This document shows positions 60,682 to 64,000 of a DNA stretch of 64,000 bases, piece by piece (the stretch's first letter is position 1; each line of letters begins with the position of its first letter). Below the pieces are notes generated by a model. The model was given only the letters and a program-made list of their open reading frames with translations, did not search any database and was not told where the DNA came from. Origin of the DNA: Desulfobacteraceae bacterium (lineage in GTDB: Bacteria; Desulfobacterota; Desulfobacteria; Desulfobacterales; JAABSP01); NCBI GenBank assembly GCA_011390345.1, contig JAABSP010000003.1, positions 39,864 through 103,863 of the forward strand. The letters are read 5' to 3'. Made by a program: the position numbers and the translations under genes.

Positions 60682-61950
60682 TCAATCCTCGAAATCACCC
60701 TCGGGCCCCTTGTCCGAAGAGATCGGCGCCTTCTCCCGGATCTTCGCCTCGGTCCACTCTTTGGGATCTTCGAGCCGCTCGGCCTGGGGCCCCGGATCAT
60801 ACCCGCCGGTCGAAAGAATCTCCCCGATGACGATATCTGCGGTATCCTTTCCGCCCAAGACATCGGCGATCATGCCGTAGGCAAAATCCTCCACCCGTTT
60901 GGCCATCCGGTCCCGGATCGCTTTGGGCTGGCCTAAGATGTGGTTTTCAAAGGGAAGATTGAGCTTCTTGAAGTTGCCCTTGGTCCAGCCCTGTTTTCCC
61001 GCGTAGGCCACCATCTTCTCCCAGAGGGCCTCGTCCACGCCTTGGCCCTTGACCTTCCGGAAGGTGCCGTCCTCATTTAAAATCGCGTTTCCGTAGTCGT
61101 TCACCTCCACGCCCCAGGAGATCATCTGCAGGGCTGTGGCCACGTTGGCCTTGGTAGTCCGGGTCTTCTCCGCGATCTCCCGCAGCCGGTCCGAGCTGTT
61201 GCCCGAGGTTCCGTGCTGAGCGCCCGAGACCTTGTACGGCTTCAGCGCGTTGTGGATATCGGCCGTCAGATCCACCTGAATCCCTTGTCCGCTGGCCTCG
61301 ATCCCGTGGGTGGTTCCGTTGTTGAGCGCGATCCAGTTGGGAAAGATCCCGTGCGCGTTCAGGCCCCGGATCAGAAAGAGTGCCTCTTCCACTGTGGAGA
61401 GCCCCTCGGAGCCCTTGATCTCGCCCACTTCGGTCTCGTAGCCGGCCCAGTCCGGAACCAGGGGCTTGAGCGCGAGGCTGGCCAGGAGGTTCTCGTCGTC
61501 GGGCATGTGGGAGGCATCGATGGACATAGAGGTGATCCCGAATTCAAACAGGGAGGGGATCTCGGCCTTGGCAAATTCGACAGCGTCTCTGCTCTTGATG
61601 CCGTAATGGTCCGCATGAACCGTCACCGGCACGGTGATCTTCAGCTCGTTGCAGATGGCATCCACCTGGCGCGCGATGTTCCAGTAGTTGACCGCGCAGT
61701 AGGCATCGGCCCCGCCTTCGGAGCGCGCGATCTCTATGATGATAGCGGCGTTTGCCCGCTGTGCCGCCATGAGCACGCCCCGGATCACCAAGTTGCTTCT
61801 TCCGTTTGCCGCCATGCAGATGGTGTTGCCCTTCTTCAGCATTGCCCGATCCATGAATTTTCCGCTGACGATGAGGGCTTTTGAATTGGGGAAAAGCGTC
61901 TGAATAGTGGGCGGTCTTCCGACCTTGAGCGCTTTATCGAAGTCTGTCAT
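60682..61950 (-). CDS. fba: Class II fructose-bisphosphate aldolase
   Basis: A 422-residue zinc-dependent aldolase interconverting fructose 1,6-bisphosphate with dihydroxyacetone phosphate and glyceraldehyde 3-phosphate. Metal and active-site elements are seen in VTVHADHYGIKS, SIDASHMPDDENL, GEIKGSEGLSTVEE, NWIALNNGTTHGIEA and KVSGAQHGTSGNSSDRL. It is longer than the E. coli enzyme (359 residues) and belongs to the long bacterial type with a C-terminal extension. The RBS GGAGGT precedes ATG 61950. It is preceded on the strand by a DUF2007 gene and ends in a strong terminator. Confidence 0.93.
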   Translation of the reverse strand: MTDFDKALKVGRPPTIQTLFPNSKALIVSGKFMDRAMLKKGNTICMAANGRSNLVIRGVLMAAQRANAAIIIEIARSEGGADAYCAVNYWNIARQVDAICNELKITVPVTVHADHYGIKSRDAVEFAKAEIPSLFEFGITSMSIDASHMPDDENLLASLALKPLVPDWAGYETEVGEIKGSEGLSTVEEALFLIRGLNAHGIFPNWIALNNGTTHGIEASGQGIQVDLTADIHNALKPYKVSGAQHGTSGNSSDRLREIAEKTRTTKANVATALQMISWGVEVNDYGNAILNEDGTFRKVKGQGVDEALWEKMVAYAGKQGWTKGNFKKLNLPFENHILGQPKAIRDRMAKRVEDFAYGMIADVLGGKDTADIVIGEILSTGGYDPGPQAERLEDPKEWTEAKIREKAPISSDKGPEGDFED

Positions 61951-61984
61951 GGCTGACCTCCGTGATTAGAGTTAGGTTTTAGTT

Positions 61985-62239
61985 TTAATCCATCTCTCCT
62001 TGTATATCATGATTTCCGGATCTGACCAAACGGAGAATTTCAAGTATCCGTTCTTTTTGGGAAAGCCGCGCACGGATCTCGCCCCACCCCTTCTGCATCT
62101 GGAAGAGGCCGTTGTAAGCAGTGTCGTGGTAGGAGCGGATGAAGTGGGGGATATTCTCCTCTTCCAGAATTGGGCCCACCACCTGGGCTTCGAAGGTGCT
62201 TTCCAGGATCTCGATCTTTACGAATTCTTCATCGTTCAT
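61985..62239 (-). CDS. DUF2007-type small protein
   Basis: An 84-residue protein matching the putative signal-transducing DUF2007 fold: FVKIEILESTFEAQVVGPIL, then EENIPHFIRSYHDTAYNGLF and a C-terminal helix (SQKERILEILRLVRSG). In family members the core is a small ferredoxin-like fold, often at the end of longer proteins; no biochemical role is proven. GAGAGGGC precedes the start. It is 34 bases upstream of the aldolase start and 37 bases downstream of mqnA on the same strand, so co-transcription is likely. Confidence 0.85.
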   Translation of the reverse strand: MNDEEFVKIEILESTFEAQVVGPILEEENIPHFIRSYHDTAYNGLFQMQKGWGEIRARLSQKERILEILRLVRSGNHDIQGEMD

Positions 62240-62276
62240 TGCCCTCTCCTTTTCTTAAGATAAGATAAACTCGCGG

Positions 62277-63158
62277 CTATGCGGCCCGGACCTGAGCCGC
62301 TGCGGAATCCGCGGCTTCAAAGAAGCTCAGTTCTACCGAATCCCGGATGAGCCCCTGCAGGAAAAGCCCGTTGAAAAAGGCTTTGAGCCCTTTGATCCGT
62401 AAGGGATCGAGGTCATAGCCGAGCAACTCATAATAATGCCTGCACCGGCTCCTGTCCAGCCCGAGACGCGCGGCCGCAGCCGGAACGATCTCCTCCAGTG
62501 AGCCTTCACCGCTCTTTTTGGAGCGATTCAGCGCCGCTGCAGCCCTGACCACCCGTTCCGGAAAGGCTTCGGCATACTCCCGGCGCACGGCCCAGACCGC
62601 AAAGACAAAGGGAAGCCCGGTCTGTGCATACCACATCTGCCCCAGATCGACCACATGGGGGAAATGCTCCCCCCAGTCCCAGCGGAGCGCGGCATCTCCG
62701 ATCACCAGCGCGGCATCGGCATCCAGGGCCTGGGGAGAGGTGATCTTTCCGGTTTCGAACTCAGGGGCAATTCCTCTCTGCGCAAAAAGAAGCCGCAGAA
62801 GGGCCGCGGCCGTGGCCGACTCTTCGGTCAGCACCACCCTTGCTTCGGAAAGGCCGTCAAAGGGGCGCCGGCTCACCAGCAGAACGCTCATCACCGCGCC
62901 GGCACAGGAGATGGAGAGATCGGGCAGCAGGAGCCAGTCCCCATAATGCTTTGCATATGCAGCAGATGAGACCGGGCTGATGTCGAGTTCTCCTTCAGCA
63001 AGCATTCGGTTGAGCTGAGCAGGAGGGCCCGAGAGCAGTTCCATCCCGAAAGGCGCGGGGTATCTATCCAGGTCGAAATAGACCGGGTCCAGATTGGCAT
63101 ACCGGATGCGGCCCAGCCGGACCCGGGATCGTTGAAATGGACTCTTTTCAGTTCTCAT
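62277..63158 (-). CDS. mqnA: Chorismate dehydratase MqnA (futalosine menaquinone pathway)
   Basis: A 293-residue enzyme that converts chorismate to 3-enolpyruvyl-benzoate, the first step of the futalosine route. ATG 63158 is chosen; the 90 residues upstream in frame are antisense-like overlap with the next gene. Motifs: RLGRIRYANLDPVYFDLD at the N-terminus, AEGELDISPVSSAAYAKH, RVVLTEESATAAALLRLLF, AALVIGDAALRWDW and LGQMWYAQTGLPFVFAVWAV. It lies 22 bases after an amidohydrolase gene that should perform the deamination step of the same pathway. Confidence 0.95.
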   Translation of the reverse strand: MRTEKSPFQRSRVRLGRIRYANLDPVYFDLDRYPAPFGMELLSGPPAQLNRMLAEGELDISPVSSAAYAKHYGDWLLLPDLSISCAGAVMSVLLVSRRPFDGLSEARVVLTEESATAAALLRLLFAQRGIAPEFETGKITSPQALDADAALVIGDAALRWDWGEHFPHVVDLGQMWYAQTGLPFVFAVWAVRREYAEAFPERVVRAAAALNRSKKSGEGSLEEIVPAAAARLGLDRSRCRHYYELLGYDLDPLRIKGLKAFFNGLFLQGLIRDSVELSFFEAADSAAAQVRAA

Positions 63159-63180
63159 ATATTGAATTCCATGGGTTCGA

Positions 63181-64000
63181 TTATGCCCTCCTTTCCGTTC
63201 CATCGATGCCGGCTTGTTTGGCCCGGCATCCGGTCGGTTCGATGCCTCCGATATCGGAGACGAGGGCGGTTTGAGAAGGGTTGCAGACAATTGTTTCCAT
63301 GACTCGGGAAGGGGAGAGACTTTCACTGCATCTGCAGAGGGCAAAAATGGCCATTTTACCCGGCGATAGGGTTCCCATACAGGCATCGAGCCCCAGTGCA
63401 TCCGCGCCGTTTCGGGTGGCCATTGCAAAAATCGTCTCCGGGCGCAGATCCGGGAAATGGGCGGAGATGAAGGCCATCTCGTGGAAAAGGCTCAAGGTTT
63501 CAACGCTTGCGGGGCTATCTGTGCCGAGACATGGAAAGAGCCGGGCCCGGATCATTCCAGGGATGTCCGGCAGCCTTCCGTGGAGATTGAGATTGCTGCG
63601 AGGGCAGAGACAGACCCGGGCCTTCCTCTTTTTCAGGAGATCAAATTCCTTTTTCCCGGCCCAAAGCAGATGCACCAGCAATGTCCGCTCATCGAGAATC
63701 CCCAGGGAATCGGCATAGGAGACCGGATCATGGGCAGGGAGCCCCCATCCGGAGAAATCAATGCCCCGAAATTGGAGAAAATCGGCCCACTCCCCCTTTC
63801 CCGTGGTCAGAAATCGGATCTCATCGTCCGATTCGGCAAGGTGGAGGGAGAAGGGGAGGTTTCGGGCTGCTGCGGCCTTTTTCAGCGCGATCAGAAAATC
63901 GGGGGAGGTGGTGTGAGGCCCGTGGCCGGCCAGGGAGAAGATCAGGTTTCCCCTCCTGCCCAACGCGTCTGATTCTGCCATTTCCCCGCTGCCCAGATAT
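63181..64000 (-). CDS. Amidohydrolase, probable aminodeoxyfutalosine deaminase, 5' end cut by window edge
   Basis: The frame is open to the window end, so this is the C-terminal 273 residues. It belongs to the metal-dependent amidohydrolase (ATZ/TRZ, SAH-deaminase-like) group: GHGPHTTSPDFLIALKKAAA, HLAESDDEIRFL, the lower-barrel region VCLCPRSNLNLHG and the metal Asp in CLGTDSPASVETLSLFHEM. ALGLDACMGTLSPGKMAIFA is the usual C-terminal return to the composite beta domain. Directly upstream of mqnA, it most probably deaminates 6-amino-6-deoxyfutalosine. The first metal ligands (HxH) lie outside the window. Confidence 0.85.
   Translation of the reverse strand, partial: YLGSGEMAESDALGRRGNLIFSLAGHGPHTTSPDFLIALKKAAAARNLPFSLHLAESDDEIRFLTTGKGEWADFLQFRGIDFSGWGLPAHDPVSYADSLGILDERTLLVHLLWAGKKEFDLLKKRKARVCLCPRSNLNLHGRLPDIPGMIRARLFPCLGTDSPASVETLSLFHEMAFISAHFPDLRPETIFAMATRNGADALGLDACMGTLSPGKMAIFALCRCSESLSPSRVMETIVCNPSQTALVSDIGGIEPTGCRAKQAGIDGTERRA

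Noticed and set aside
63159..63428. N-terminal extension of MqnA
   Set aside because: It overlaps the amidohydrolase gene in another frame; the family begins near RVRLGRIRYANLDPV.
1..64000. tRNA, rRNA or riboswitch genes
   Set aside because: Scanning the gaps by eye showed no cloverleaf with CCA-type end, no rRNA-like sequence and no conserved riboswitch core; a covariance-model search could still find small RNAs.

Overview
The window reads as chromosome of a Gram-negative, strictly anaerobic bacterium, most likely a sulfate-reducer-like member of the Desulfobacterota (old Deltaproteobacteria). The grounds are a desulfoferrodoxin / rubredoxin / flavodiiron oxygen-defence set, a triheme c7-type cytochrome, small families typical of that group (DUF134 + NifX + Mrp, DVU0298-like, DVU0524-like), futalosine-route menaquinone genes, LPS/Kdo genes, and an unusually dense set of large sensor proteins. 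Base composition is mostly moderately GC-rich, with one clearly AT-richer patch at about 37.14-38.11 kb. I found no tRNA, rRNA, CRISPR array, prophage or intact insertion sequence.

Layout. 0-8.4 kb: a class III nucleotide cyclase with GAF/PAS sensing (cut by the left edge), its overlapping coiled-coil partner, a periplasmic transglutaminase-like protein, a rubredoxin-DUF2231 membrane fusion, an orphan NarL-type histidine kinase and small proteins. 8.4-30.3 kb: a signalling block with two tandem paralogous hybrid kinases, four chemoreceptors, a ferredoxin, an iron-sulfur flavoprotein, two anchored substrate-binding proteins followed directly by a hybrid kinase, and a P-type cation ATPase. A decayed Nudix (mutT-like) fragment and a terminator close this block. 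30.5-37.1 kb: a DUF554 membrane protein, then the oxygen/redox island: desulfoferrodoxin, rubredoxin-like protein, flavodoxin, small zinc-ribbon protein, triheme cytochrome, a flavoprotein fused to an arsenate-reductase/LMW-phosphatase domain, rubredoxin, flavodiiron protein, DsrE-like and HEAT-repeat proteins.

37.1-38.1 kb: an AT-rich toxin-antitoxin-like patch (zeta-toxin-like kinase, small partner, solitary addiction-module antidote). 38.1-49.9 kb: a membrane protein overlapping der, then rarA, a membrane metallopeptidase, lptF, lptG, waaA and lpxK, converging on kdsB and a second Kdo-transferase homologue. Together these cover Kdo activation, Kdo transfer, lipid A phosphorylation and LPS export. 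50-51.8 kb: Mrp ATPase, NifX-like protein and a DUF134 regulator.

52-57.9 kb: the most interesting unit, a self-contained alternative Hsp70 operon. It holds a 913-residue helical-repeat protein with a strongly acidic segment, a 99-residue J-like protein whose HPD motif reads SPE, a long GrpE-like exchange factor, a short-lid DnaK homologue and a zinc-ribbon protein, translationally coupled to pyrD. 58.9-64 kb: a rubrerythrin-like diiron protein, a chalcone-isomerase-like exported protein, a FlgM-associated-like protein, class II fructose-bisphosphate aldolase with a clear terminator, a DUF2007 protein, mqnA and an amidohydrolase (probably aminodeoxyfutalosine deaminase) cut by the right edge.

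At sequence scale, a recurring feature is short (8-14 bp) tandem duplication in the gaps between genes. One of them triplicates a start codon and creates two three-codon minigenes upstream of the coiled-coil gene.
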